A stretch of DNA of 64,000 nucleotides from Burkholderia stabilis (GTDB lineage: Bacteria > Pseudomonadota > Gammaproteobacteria > Burkholderiales > Burkholderiaceae): NCBI RefSeq assembly GCF_001742165.1, contig NZ_CP016442.1:186001-250000 (forward strand). Reading direction: 5' to 3'. The first letter of the stretch is position 1. The number at the start of each line of letters is the position of its first letter. A model generated the notes under the pieces. That model searched no databases. It was not told the origin of the DNA and worked only from the letters and a program-made list of their open reading frames with translations. Positions 24,159 to 33,132 of the stretch are shown here, piece after piece. Both the position numbers and the translations under genes were made by a program.

Positions 24159-26657
24159 CTACACCGTCGCCGGCTGGGCGGTGGCAACCGGCACCATTGC
24201 CACGCGCGGCGTCACGACCTCCGGCACCAGGCGGAGCTGGTTGGGCGTGAACGAGCGGAAGCCCCCGGTCCATTGCTTGCCGCGGCGGTTGAGGAAGCGC
24301 CACGTGGACCACGACCGGAGCATGGCCTTGACCCGCTGGTGGTCCGCCGGGTTCTTCGCACGCACGACGTAACCCGACGCCCACAGGAAGCGCCCACCCA
24401 GATCCTCCGGCGTCACGTCCAGCGGCTCCATGGGACCCTTGGCCATGCACGGCACCAGCAGCAGGCGCTCGTTCGGGTCGAACGTGTAGAGCCCTTGCTT
24501 GCGCCCATAGGCATACCACGCCCCGTAGCCGCGCAGGTCCCCACCGTCGCGGGCGTGCAGACGGTCCCAATGGTCACGGAACCAGTTCAGCACCTCGGGC
24601 TCCATCGCCGGCTCCGGGAGCACGTTGAGCGACGCGTCGTACGGGCAGAGCAGGCGGTCGGCCCGCTGCGCGTCGGCGAGCGTCTTCACCTTCGTGAGCT
24701 TCAGGAACAGCGGGGCGGCGGCGAGCGGCAGGCGCACCGGGCGACCGTGGACGTTCGACGCGTGCACCGCGTCCCCGTCGACCGTCCAGTTCTCGACCGC
24801 GTACGCTTCGTTGGCGTTGGTGTTGACCCCCACCAGCACCTCGGCGAGGTCGCCCAGCGTGGTGGCCTCCGGGTCCACCGCATCGCCCGGCATCGCCGGA
24901 TCGAGCGCCCATGCCGCCGGGCCCATGGCCTCCTCGCTCTGGCGGAACGCGACCGTCCACGGGGTGGTGCTCTCGTGCGGCATGTCCGTGCGGAACAGCA
25001 CGGGCGCCTGGGTGGCCGGGCCGCTCACCACAATGGCGGTGAGGACGCTGGCCCCCTGCGGACCGAGGAAGACGCGGCGGTGCTCGAAATCGATCACCGA
25101 ACGCACGCGCGGGCGCAACAGGACCCGCAACGCGGTCCCGGCCGTGGTCCGCATCCACGCGTTCGGGGCGATGATCACCGAGCGGGTGGACTGGCGTTGC
25201 GCCAGCTCGAAGAACGCTTGATACAGGTCGGCCGTCCCCTTGGCGCACGTGCTGAACGACGCGCGCACACGGGCGGCGTAGTCCGCCGGCAGCTTGCCCA
25301 GCCCCACGTAAGGCGGATTCGCGATCGTCGCGTCGAACGTGCGGTCCGACCAGCCGGCGAACAGAGCATCCCCGACGCGGGCGTTCAGCTCCGACGTCAC
25401 CCCATGGCTGGCGAAGTAGGCGCGGTAGAGGTCCACGAGGTCCTGCACCGCCTGACCGTCCAGATCGCTGACGAACAGCTTTTCCTCGCAGTAGCGCGCG
25501 ACCTCCTCGTGGGAGAGGCCACGGGCCAGCCAATGGTCGACCATGGCGAAGACCAGCGAGCCGCGACCGCACGACGGTTCCAGCACCGTTTCGTGGGGCT
25601 GCAGACGCGCGAGGTCGACCATGGTGCGGGCCAGCTCGAACGGGGTGTAGACGACCCCGCCGACCATGCGTCCTTGGGCGTCCATCCCCGACAGGCGGAC
25701 CAGGTCGGCGATGCGCTCGTACACCGCCGGGATGGTCATGGGGGCGACGGCGGCGTCCATCGGAGCAACCACCAGCGTGGCCACCGGTTCGGCGAGGCCC
25801 GCAAACCAGTCGGAGGCGATGAGCAGGCGATCGACCACGTCCGTCTCGTAGGCCTGCACCATTTCACCGTTGGCGATGCTGGGGTTCCCGGCGACGCAGG
25901 CCTTGACCGGGGCCCAGTCGATGGCTTCGAAGACGGCGCGGACCTCGGCGACCCGGGTGCGGTCGATCACGCGCACGAAGCGGTGGGACCCCTGACCGAG
26001 GTGCTCGGCGTCGAGGTCCTTCACCCGGCCGGCGTGCACGCCAACGCGCTGGATCGCGAAGTCCGCGGTGTGGCGCTGGGCGTACGGCACGAACGCGAAA
26101 TCCGCGTGCTTGGTGGGCAGCACGGTCAGCGGGCGCTGCTCCTCGCGGCGTTCCCACACCTGGAAGACCGTGGGCACTTCGGCGGGCTGGCCCTCGAAGA
26201 TGAAGGCGTCGAGCGGCAGCACCTCCTCGTGGGCGAGGTGGAACGCGCGGTCGAGCTGGTTCTGGACCGACGGCTTTTGCCACGAGCGCGGGACGATGAA
26301 CGCGATGCGTTCGGCGCCCAGCTCGGCGCAGCGGTTGAAGAACGCGACGTCGTGCTTGAACGGCGGGTTGCCGACCACCACCAGCGGGCGATCGTCACCG
26401 GCCGGTGGCGTCCAGCTCAGGAAATCCGCCTGGACGGCCCCCGGGCACTTCGGGTCGAGGTCGACCCCGAGGGCGTCCGGCGGGAGCAGCGACAGGAACG
26501 CGCCGGTGCCGCACGACGGCTCAAGCCAGCGCACGTCGCCGGACCAGCGGTCCCCGAGGTGCTCGGCGATCAGCTCGTCGAAAAGGCGTTGAGCGAGTTG
26601 GGGGTTGGTGTAAAACTGGTCGAGATCACGACCGACGTTGTTGTTGGAGGTCTTCAC
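24159..26657 (-). CDS. Fused double adenine DNA methyltransferase
   Basis: An 832-residue protein with two N6-adenine methyltransferase cores in one chain. Core 1: FYTNP (15-19), EPSCGTGAF (46-54), GNPPF (96-100). Core 2: YTPFELA (338-344), EPSCGRGSLVF (360-370), ANPPY (446-450). The last 380 residues should hold target recognition. Both cores keep motif I and the catalytic NPP(F/Y). No restriction nuclease is adjacent, so it may be an orphan that protects the plasmid. The start is GTG, inside a hairpin-prone leader. Confidence 0.85.
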   Translation of the reverse strand: MKTSNNNVGRDLDQFYTNPQLAQRLFDELIAEHLGDRWSGDVRWLEPSCGTGAFLSLLPPDALGVDLDPKCPGAVQADFLSWTPPAGDDRPLVVVGNPPFKHDVAFFNRCAELGAERIAFIVPRSWQKPSVQNQLDRAFHLAHEEVLPLDAFIFEGQPAEVPTVFQVWERREEQRPLTVLPTKHADFAFVPYAQRHTADFAIQRVGVHAGRVKDLDAEHLGQGSHRFVRVIDRTRVAEVRAVFEAIDWAPVKACVAGNPSIANGEMVQAYETDVVDRLLIASDWFAGLAEPVATLVVAPMDAAVAPMTIPAVYERIADLVRLSGMDAQGRMVGGVVYTPFELARTMVDLARLQPHETVLEPSCGRGSLVFAMVDHWLARGLSHEEVARYCEEKLFVSDLDGQAVQDLVDLYRAYFASHGVTSELNARVGDALFAGWSDRTFDATIANPPYVGLGKLPADYAARVRASFSTCAKGTADLYQAFFELAQRQSTRSVIIAPNAWMRTTAGTALRVLLRPRVRSVIDFEHRRVFLGPQGASVLTAIVVSGPATQAPVLFRTDMPHESTTPWTVAFRQSEEAMGPAAWALDPAMPGDAVDPEATTLGDLAEVLVGVNTNANEAYAVENWTVDGDAVHASNVHGRPVRLPLAAAPLFLKLTKVKTLADAQRADRLLCPYDASLNVLPEPAMEPEVLNWFRDHWDRLHARDGGDLRGYGAWYAYGRKQGLYTFDPNERLLLVPCMAKGPMEPLDVTPEDLGGRFLWASGYVVRAKNPADHQRVKAMLRSWSTWRFLNRRGKQWTGGFRSFTPNQLRLVPEVVTPRVAMVPVATAQPATV

Positions 26658-26685
26658 GAGGTCCGCTCCGAAGTGGGTGGACCTC
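26658..26685 (-). promoter_or_regulatory. Inverted repeat over the methyltransferase ribosome site
   Basis: GAGGTCC and GGACCTC arms with 14 bp between, abutting the GTG start. The GGAG ribosome site lies in the loop. It could be a translational control hairpin or an autorepression operator. Confidence 0.5.
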
Positions 26686-26713
26686 TACTTTTTTCTCCCA
26701 CACCTCCTTACCT

Positions 26714-26752
26714 GAGTCGGCCTCCGTGAACGGAAAACAGGCGTCGCGACTC
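26714..26752. promoter_or_regulatory. 39-bp inverted element, copy 1 (divergent region)
   Basis: GAGTCGG...CGCGACTC spanning exactly 39 bp, followed by A. It lies between the methyltransferase and the 26834 gene. The downstream GAYACT box seen in the other four copies is absent on the plus side. Confidence 0.55.
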
Positions 26753-26833
26753 ACCGCCCCGGGCCTGGCGTGCCGCTGGAGCGGCGAGGCTTCCGGCTAC
26801 AATCCCCGCACGAACAGCACGGCCGGGGGTGGC

Positions 26834-28345
26834 ATGAAAGCGGGGAAGAAAGCCGAGGACGAGAAAGCCAAGCAAGAGAAGGCCAAGGTAGGGCTTGGCG
26901 CACGGGCGGACTATGAGTGGCGGAAGGTCCGTGGCATGGCGTGGTCACGGGCCGTTCGGGCGATGGTCGAGAAGGTCCTCAACCGGTCCGACGACTTGAC
27001 CCCGCGGATGCGTGAGCCAGCGTTTCTCGCGCACCTGCAGGGGGCGATGAGCCGGATCGCAGGCGACGCCCGGTTTCACCGACCGGGGAAGGCCTGGGAG
27101 GTCTCCGGGCGGGACATGGACCATCTCGCCGAATCGTTCCTGGACGACGTAGGCTCGTCAAGCAACACGTGGTCGCGTTGGGAGAAGGGCGCTAACCGGC
27201 CCGAGGGCCGGCGGTGGAGCGGGGCCATGATGCTTTTCCCGGCGGATCCGAGCGACCCGCCCAAGCGGAACGTCGACGCCGACGACACTGCGCTGAAAGT
27301 TGTCAACCGGGATCTGGGCTTTGGCGAACTGTTTTGGCACACAGGGCCCTGCTGGGACGATCGAGCGTCGCCGGTACCGCTCTGGGCGATGATGGGAGGT
27401 AACACCTCGATCGAGGGGCTCTGGGTTCCCGTGCTGCGCTACCACGACGGCAGCGGCCTGGACGGGCACGCGGTCGCCGACTTTTTGCACGGCGGCGTGG
27501 CGTTTGTCCGTTCGACCAAGCGGAAAGCCGGGGCGGCAGAGGCGGAGCCCAGGGTCTCCAACTTCCCTGACACCGACACCGCCCCGGCGGTGTTGGAAGG
27601 CAAGGCGCGCATAGCGGCGATGCGTAAGGGCATCAAGCTGTTCCTGAACCAATCGACCCGGCCGGGCGCTGCTCGGGGCGAACGTACGTTGTTCCCGAAA
27701 CCTGGCTTCACACCGGCGCCGGGGGCAGCCCCATCGCCGTACGACGGGCCGGCCCGTTGGGCGAACCTCGCCAAAGGCGAACGCCCGTTGCTCGACCCGG
27801 ACCTCCTGCCGGGCGAGCAGACCACACTCCAGACCACGCTCACGACCGGGAACAACACCTACCAGGCGCAGCGCCTGGCAAGCCTGGATGCCGGCTGGTT
27901 CCACCGACTGATCGACGCCGGCACTGCCGCGCAGGACGACGATTCGGCGGCGCTCGGCGTGGGCGACGTGATCGTGCTGGCCCTGGCCACCTCGTTCACC
28001 GCCGGCGAGCAGGGCGACCTGCGGCACAGACTGGAAGACCGGGTGTTCGCGGAACTGCGGGCGCGGCACCGTCGGATCGTCCGGTGGGCCCATACGTTCG
28101 GGATCGAGGGGGGCGTTCGGCGCTGGCTGCGGCGGCTGTACGCGGAGTACCTTGACCGCAACCGCCTGGCCTTCCCGCCGGTCGAAACACCCGCCCGGCC
28201 CGACGAGGAGCTGGAGTACGACCGGGACGACCCGGAGGCCGAATACCTAGCACTTGGGGACAACGTACCGACCGTCACGGTCGAACCCGCACGCCGAGGC
28301 CGGCTGACCTGGGACGACCGGCTTTCCCGTCGGGGCAAGGCCTGA
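26834..28345 (+). CDS. Large hypothetical protein
   Basis: A 503-residue protein with a Lys/Glu-rich N-terminus (MKAGKKAEDEKAKQEKAK). No membrane span, signal or recognised domain is seen. Arg/Trp-rich segments (WSRWEKG, VRRWLRRLYAEY) suggest nucleic-acid or membrane-surface contact. A TACAAT -10 lies at 26798-26803, and the 39-bp element is 80 bp upstream. It is divergent from the methyltransferase. Confidence 0.7.
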   Translation: MKAGKKAEDEKAKQEKAKVGLGARADYEWRKVRGMAWSRAVRAMVEKVLNRSDDLTPRMREPAFLAHLQGAMSRIAGDARFHRPGKAWEVSGRDMDHLAESFLDDVGSSSNTWSRWEKGANRPEGRRWSGAMMLFPADPSDPPKRNVDADDTALKVVNRDLGFGELFWHTGPCWDDRASPVPLWAMMGGNTSIEGLWVPVLRYHDGSGLDGHAVADFLHGGVAFVRSTKRKAGAAEAEPRVSNFPDTDTAPAVLEGKARIAAMRKGIKLFLNQSTRPGAARGERTLFPKPGFTPAPGAAPSPYDGPARWANLAKGERPLLDPDLLPGEQTTLQTTLTTGNNTYQAQRLASLDAGWFHRLIDAGTAAQDDDSAALGVGDVIVLALATSFTAGEQGDLRHRLEDRVFAELRARHRRIVRWAHTFGIEGGVRRWLRRLYAEYLDRNRLAFPPVETPARPDEELEYDRDDPEAEYLALGDNVPTVTVEPARRGRLTWDDRLSRRGKA

Positions 28346-28455
28346 CGTCCTGCGGCTCCGCACCTTGGGGCCGACCACCGATCCGCACCCCGGCCCCCAG
28401 CCCGGGTTCCCCGGGTTTTTCCGCCCCGGGACCGCTGACCCCATCCCCACCATGT

Positions 28456-28521
28456 GAGTTGCGCGGCGTCCAAACCAGGACGCGGGCGTAACTCAGCCTG
28501 GGCGACCCGCCCACCGACACT
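28456..28521 (+). promoter_or_regulatory. 39-bp inverted element plus GACACT, copy 2
   Basis: GAGTTGCG...CGTAACTC spans 28456-28494, then A, 20 bp, and GACACT at 28516-28521. The 28556 gene starts 35 bp later. Confidence 0.7.
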
Positions 28522-28555
28522 GGTCTCCGTCGAAAACAACTTCACGGTGACCAGC

Positions 28556-28846
28556 ATGACCCAGCAGACCACGTCCTCCGCGTTCCCGAGCGATCGCCCC
28601 GTCCCGATGGTGGACGTCAAACCCCTGATCGAGCAGTCCTGCACCCGCGTCCCGGCGTGGGTGGCGCAAGTGCTCGTGCCGCACGGCACGTTCGAGGAGT
28701 GCGGCCAGCAGGTCGACCGCAACCTCCCGATCGCCAGCCCGAGCTACGCCGAAGCCCTCTGGTGGTCGCTCCTGCTGCGCATCCTCCGGGACGGCTCGGG
28801 CCGCATCGTGGTCCGGCAGGTCCTCCCCGACGACAACGACGCGTAA
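28556..28846 (+). CDS. Small hypothetical protein
   Basis: A 96-residue protein with GGTGA before the ATG. One amphipathic segment (YAEALWWSLLLRILRDG) is present. No family is recognised. It is the first gene behind the 39-bp element and leads into the ankyrin gene. Confidence 0.6.
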   Translation: MTQQTTSSAFPSDRPVPMVDVKPLIEQSCTRVPAWVAQVLVPHGTFEECGQQVDRNLPIASPSYAEALWWSLLLRILRDGSGRIVVRQVLPDDNDA

Positions 28847-28927
28847 GGAGGACCGACACCCACCCACACCCGAACAGACCGTTTGTCCATCAGTAGTCCT
28901 GTCTTTCATTTATACGGAGTTGACGCC

Positions 28928-29899
28928 ATGAGCAAGAAATCGAAGAACCCCCGCAAGGCCGCCGGTCATGCCAAGAAGCAGGCCGCGTTCGTCGTTGACC
29001 GCTATAACCAACCGCTTGGCGGGTTTGGGGAAACCTGGCAGATCAACGGCCCGATCGAGGCGGGCGGTGCTACCTTTGCGCTGGCGCCGGCGTTGCGCAA
29101 CCGTGACGCAAAGGCCGTGGCCGCCGTGCTGGACCTGCCGCATCTGAACAAGGTGGAGATCACCTGCTACACCGGAGTCGGTCCCGTCGCGAATCTCTCC
29201 GCGTTGCACGTGGCGACGTACCACGCCGACCTCGCGTCCATCGAGGTGCTGTTGAACGCCGGATTCGACGCGAACGCACGGACCACCTGCGGCTTGGTGC
29301 CGCTCCACTGCACCCAAGACACGCGTGTCATCAAGGCGTTGGTCGCGGCGGGGGCGAACGTGAACGCCGTTGATAAGACGGGCATCGCCCCCCTGATGAG
29401 CGCGGTGGTGCGGGGCAAGATCGACGCCGTGCATGCCCTGCTGGCCGCTGGGGCCGATCCGGACGCGATCGGCGGATCGACCCAGGAAACCGCGTTGAGC
29501 CTTGCGCGGTTGACCGGGAAGCACGCCATCGAGCGCGTGCTGGTCCATGTCACGACGGTGGAGGCGCCCAGCCTGCCGGAGCCGCCGTACACGACCGTTG
29601 GTGGCGGTTTCACCATGCTCCACAACGCGGCAGAGCTGGGGAGCGACGCGTTGGTGAACCAGTGCCTCCAGATGGGAGCGAGCCCGGACGTAAGGACCGA
29701 GAGCGGCATGACGCCGCTGCTCGTTGCGCTGCTGAACGGCCACGGTTCGACCGCACGGATCCTCTGGGACCATGAGGCACAGAAGCTCAACCCGACGCTC
29801 TCGCCGGTCACCGACGAGGAGTTTGCAGCGTTCAGCGCGGAGTTGCGCCACGTGTTGGAGAGCCTGAACTACCAGCTCGCACCGATGGCCGACGCCTAA
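28928..29899 (+). CDS. Ankyrin-repeat protein
   Basis: A 323-residue protein with about six ankyrin repeats: LSALHVATYHADLASIEVLL, LVPLHCTQDTRVIKALVAAG, and APLMSAVVRGKIDAVHALL are clear. It starts with a basic, Lys-rich tail (MSKKSKNPRKAAGHAKKQ). It lacks the C-terminal R-x-R-L tag. Ankyrin repeats bind proteins; the partner is unknown. Confidence 0.8.
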   Translation: MSKKSKNPRKAAGHAKKQAAFVVDRYNQPLGGFGETWQINGPIEAGGATFALAPALRNRDAKAVAAVLDLPHLNKVEITCYTGVGPVANLSALHVATYHADLASIEVLLNAGFDANARTTCGLVPLHCTQDTRVIKALVAAGANVNAVDKTGIAPLMSAVVRGKIDAVHALLAAGADPDAIGGSTQETALSLARLTGKHAIERVLVHVTTVEAPSLPEPPYTTVGGGFTMLHNAAELGSDALVNQCLQMGASPDVRTESGMTPLLVALLNGHGSTARILWDHEAQKLNPTLSPVTDEEFAAFSAELRHVLESLNYQLAPMADA

Positions 29900-29924
29900 C
29901 CCCTCCCGTCATCGCCCAGCGTCT

Positions 29925-29990
29925 GAGTCACGCCCCGCGCTGGGCGCCCACGCCCGACGACTCAACCCGGCGCGGTTGGGTCGCGACACT
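29925..29990 (+). promoter_or_regulatory. 39-bp inverted element plus GACACT, copy 3
   Basis: GAGTCACG...CGACTC spans 29925-29963, then A, 20 bp, GACACT 29985-29990. The 30022 gene starts 31 bp later. Confidence 0.75.
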
Positions 29991-30021
29991 TCCACCGTCG
30001 CCATTCCCCATCGGACCCACC

Positions 30022-31158
30022 ATGCCCTTTTGCCATCTGGACCTCATCACGATCCCGGCTGAGATCCCGTCGGACCCGGACGAACGCGCGTCGTTTTGCC
30101 AGCTCGTCACCGACCTGCTGGACAACCCCAAGGCCAAGCCGGGGACCTACCGTCACCACGGCGTGCCGTTGGTCCACCACGCGGTGCGCACCAGGAACCT
30201 GGCGGCGCTTAAGCTCCTCGGGCGCGGCGGGGTCGACCTGAACAAGCCGTTCCGGGACGTGGTGGACGGCACGCCGGCGGCGTTCACCCTGACGGCGTTG
30301 GAGGAAGCCATGCTGCGCGAAGACATCGGTCTGGTGACGGCGCTGTTCGAGGCGGGGCTGGACCCGATGGTTCTGAACGAGCAGAAGATCAACAAGCGGC
30401 CGTACCGCGCGCTGCTGCGCATGGGGAAGGAGCCCAGCGTCGAGATGGTCGACACGCTGCTGGACACGTTGGCGGGCGCCGCCGAGCTGCAAGCGCTTGA
30501 AATGACCTGCGCCATGGTCTTGGGGTTCTTCCGCTGGAAGTTGCCGTATGTCGACCTGGTGGAGCATCTGCTGGCTCGCATCAAGGAGGAATGGGTGCGC
30601 ACCCCGATCGCCACCGCTGCGCTGACGAGGTTGGGGGACACGCTGGCCAGCCACAAGCACGTGACGATTCACCGGTTCGTGCCGATCCTGCTGGCCGCGG
30701 GCGCGGAGGTGGATCCCGAGGTGCTGGTGGACGTGGTGGATCGCATCCGTCCGAACGCGGCGCGCGCCAAGACGTTGGACCTGCTGCTGGCCGCCGGTGC
30801 AGATCCGCACGAAGGGGTGACGCCTTACAGCGGTCCCCCGTGGACGACTGCGTGCCTCACGGCGATCGTCAAGGGCGATGAGGTGGCGATCGACCGCTTC
30901 ATCGGCACCGGTGAGCAGGGCAAGGCGTCGCTCCAGATTCTCCGGGAGCAGTTCGACAACAACACCGGCGGGTGGATGGCGTGGTTCAACCGGCCCTCCG
31001 GATGGGTGACGCAGGCCGGGCGTCAGGCGTACCTCGGGGTGCGTCGCCGCTTCATCGCGCTGGAAGTTGAGGAGCTGACCGTGGTGGCAGACGCAGCGCT
31101 CGCCGAGGCCAACGGGGCTGCAGCGCCCGAACCGGCACGGGCGCGCGCCCGTTTGTAG
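30022..31158 (+). CDS. Ankyrin-like protein with C-terminal RARL tag
   Basis: A 378-residue protein with degenerate ankyrin-like units (LVHHAVRTRNLAALKLLGRG; LEEAMLREDIGLVTALFEAG; LDLLLAAGADPHEG). The C-terminus is a helix (VEELTVVADAALAE), an Ala/Pro linker and PARARARL. This tag layout recurs in ten other genes. There is no signal peptide. Confidence 0.78.
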   Translation: MPFCHLDLITIPAEIPSDPDERASFCQLVTDLLDNPKAKPGTYRHHGVPLVHHAVRTRNLAALKLLGRGGVDLNKPFRDVVDGTPAAFTLTALEEAMLREDIGLVTALFEAGLDPMVLNEQKINKRPYRALLRMGKEPSVEMVDTLLDTLAGAAELQALEMTCAMVLGFFRWKLPYVDLVEHLLARIKEEWVRTPIATAALTRLGDTLASHKHVTIHRFVPILLAAGAEVDPEVLVDVVDRIRPNAARAKTLDLLLAAGADPHEGVTPYSGPPWTTACLTAIVKGDEVAIDRFIGTGEQGKASLQILREQFDNNTGGWMAWFNRPSGWVTQAGRQAYLGVRRRFIALEVEELTVVADAALAEANGAAAPEPARARARL

Positions 31159-31183
31159 CCCAGCGGGCAGGCCAGCCCTGGGC

Positions 31184-31249
31184 GTGAGTCGCGACACCCC
31201 GGGGCGACCTTGGGCTCACGACTCAACCAGGGCGGACCCCCTCGCGATA
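31184..31249 (+). promoter_or_regulatory. 39-bp inverted element plus GATACT, copy 4
   Basis: GAGTCGCG...CGACTC spans 31184-31222, then A, 20 bp, GATACT 31244-31249. The 31288 gene starts 39 bp later. Confidence 0.75.
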
Positions 31250-31287
31250 CTGAACCCATCGACACCACACACCCACGGAGCAACCCC

Positions 31288-31692
31288 ATGACCACCAGCA
31301 TCGCCAACGCGTCCCTCTGCTGCGCGGCGTTTTTCGGCGACCTCGACGCGATCCGCGCGCACCTCGACGACGGGGCGGACATCAACGGCACGTTGACGAA
31401 CAACGCGGGCGAAGCGCTGACCCCGCTGATGTGGGCCAGCGCCGGCGGCCGGCTCGAAGCGATGTACTTGCTGCTCGCCAACGGGGCATCCCCGACCTTC
31501 ACCGACCCGCAAACCGGCGTGACGGCGTTGCACTGCGCGGCCATGGCCAACCAGCCGGAAGCGGTGGCGGTGCTCATGGTCTACGGGGCGGACCGCACCG
31601 CCGCGGCGGACCACAACCGCGGCACCGAGCTGGTGACGCCCATCGACCTGACCAAACCGGGCACGGCGGCGCACGCGCTGCTGAGCCGCTGA
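31288..31692 (+). CDS. Ankyrin-repeat protein
   Basis: A 134-residue protein of almost only ankyrin repeats: LCCAAFFGDLDAIRAHLDDG, LTPLMWASAGGRLEAMYLLL, and TALHCAAMANQPEAVAVLM. It ends AHALLSR, so it has no R-x-R-L tag. The ribosome site is weak (GGAG, 8 bases). It is followed 47 bp later by the HTH gene, probably in one transcript. Confidence 0.82.
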   Translation: MTTSIANASLCCAAFFGDLDAIRAHLDDGADINGTLTNNAGEALTPLMWASAGGRLEAMYLLLANGASPTFTDPQTGVTALHCAAMANQPEAVAVLMVYGADRTAAADHNRGTELVTPIDLTKPGTAAHALLSR

Positions 31693-31739
31693 ACCCTGAA
31701 TCGTCCCAACCACCCGTTTTTCACACCAAGGAGAAGAGC

Positions 31740-32294
31740 ATGACCACCCAGATCCAATGCACGTCCGCCGAGCTGCCGAACCTCATGCCGCTGCTCGCCA
31801 CGCTGACCGATTTCACGCTGAACGTGATCCCGGCGGCGATCACCACCGCGGCCCAAGCCGCTCAGGCGGTCGTACAGCCGGCGGTTCCCGCTCCGGTGGT
31901 GCAGGTGGCAGCACCCGTTGCCCCGGTGGCTTCCGTGGCCCCGGCGGAGGACGTATCGACCATGGGCACGGCGGAGGTGATGGAGCTGTTCGACTACGCC
32001 ACGCCGCAAGCGGTGGCGGACCTGATGCAGCGCGCCGAGATCCCGGCGATTCAGCGCGGGCGTAACAACTACTACGATCGCGCCAAGGTGCTGGCCCTGA
32101 AGAAGCTGTACAGCGAGACGTTCAGCCTGTCCGAAGCGTCGGAGCTGGTGGGCTACAAGAACCCGTCGGGCCTGCTGCTGCACATCGGGCAGCGTCGCAT
32201 CACGCCGACGATGGTGGCGGGCCACATGCGCTTCCGCGTGAAGGACCTCGAGCAGTTCGAGAAGCTGCGCGGCCCGGTCCGCCGCCGCTGGTAA
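31740..32294 (+). CDS. Double helix-turn-helix protein with Ala/Pro/Val linker
   Basis: A 184-residue member of the multi-HTH family. The first 75 residues hold a helix and an Ala/Pro/Val-rich linker. Two HTH-like units follow: MELFDYATPQAVADLMQRAEI with NNYYDRAKVLALK, and FSLSEASELVGYKNPSGLLLHI with HMRFRVKDLEQF. The C-terminus is GPVRRRW, a variant of the basic tag. It lies inside the territory of the 39-bp element and could be its regulator. Confidence 0.68.
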   Translation: MTTQIQCTSAELPNLMPLLATLTDFTLNVIPAAITTAAQAAQAVVQPAVPAPVVQVAAPVAPVASVAPAEDVSTMGTAEVMELFDYATPQAVADLMQRAEIPAIQRGRNNYYDRAKVLALKKLYSETFSLSEASELVGYKNPSGLLLHIGQRRITPTMVAGHMRFRVKDLEQFEKLRGPVRRRW

Positions 32295-32473
32295 GCCCGG
32301 CACCACCACCCGCATCACCGCAGTTCCAGCACCACCCGCACCACCCGTATCACCCAGCGCCACGGCGCTCCTCCTCGCGACACGTCCGGGTCCCACCGGA
32401 GAGATCGCCCCGGTTCGTCGGGGGCACCCCACCGTCCCACGCATCCCCCAACGCCAACCACCGGGAGACCCCC

Positions 32474-33019
32474 ATGGCCATGCAGAACCGCGTCCTCGGC
32501 ACGCCGTACGCGCGCCGTCCGATCGACCCGATCGCCGTCCAGGCGTCGGCCGCTCGCTCCGTTTCCATCCCCATGCCGCCGCACGGGGTCCCGTACGACT
32601 ACTACGCGGCGGCGTACCTGCTGGCGGTGCAGACCGCCAACCAGCGCGGGGCCGTGCTCGCGCTCGACCTGGTGCGCAAGGCCCACACCGTCGACCTGCT
32701 GGGCATGGCGCTGCTGGTCGACATCGCCTCGGGCGAGCTGGTGGAGGTCCGCGAGACCCTGTCCTCCCCGTTGGCGGCGGAGCACCTGCACCGCGTGCGC
32801 TACCACCAGGACGATCAGGGCGGGGCGTTCGTCGGGTTCAAGGACCTCACCCCGTTGCACGTGGTGGCCATGCACGGCCTGGCGAAGTTCGTCCGTCCGC
32901 TGCTCAAAGCGGGGGTGAATCCGCGGGCGCGCACGGCGTGCGGCAAGACCGCTCGCGACCTGGCGGAGCGCCGGGGCCACAACCCGGTGGTGGCGGCGCT
33001 GTCCGGCCGCGCGGGGTAG
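32474..33019 (+). CDS. Protein with C-terminal ankyrin repeats
   Basis: A 181-residue protein. An unrecognised N-terminal half is followed by ankyrin-like repeats (LTPLHVVAMHGLAKFVRPLL; NPRARTACGKTARDLAERRG). GGGAGACCC precedes the ATG. It is in the ankyrin island and has no tag. Confidence 0.72.
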   Translation: MAMQNRVLGTPYARRPIDPIAVQASAARSVSIPMPPHGVPYDYYAAAYLLAVQTANQRGAVLALDLVRKAHTVDLLGMALLVDIASGELVEVRETLSSPLAAEHLHRVRYHQDDQGGAFVGFKDLTPLHVVAMHGLAKFVRPLLKAGVNPRARTACGKTARDLAERRGHNPVVAALSGRAG

Positions 33020-33032
33020 GGGCGATCCCGTT

Positions 33033-33098
33033 GAGTCGCGCGCCGCGTTTTCGACGAGCGGTCCGCGACTCAGCGGGGGAGGCCCGAGCCTGGACACT
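33033..33098 (+). promoter_or_regulatory. 39-bp inverted element plus GACACT, copy 5
   Basis: GAGTCGCG...CGCGACTC spans 33033-33071, then A, 20 bp, GACACT 33093-33098. The 33133 gene starts 34 bp later. Confidence 0.75.
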
Positions 33099-33132
33099 GA
33101 ACCGGTCTCAACCAACCCACGAGGACACCACC

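Noticed and set aside
24081..26729. An 882-residue plus-strand open frame
   Set aside because: Shadow of the methyltransferase, whose motifs are on the other strand.
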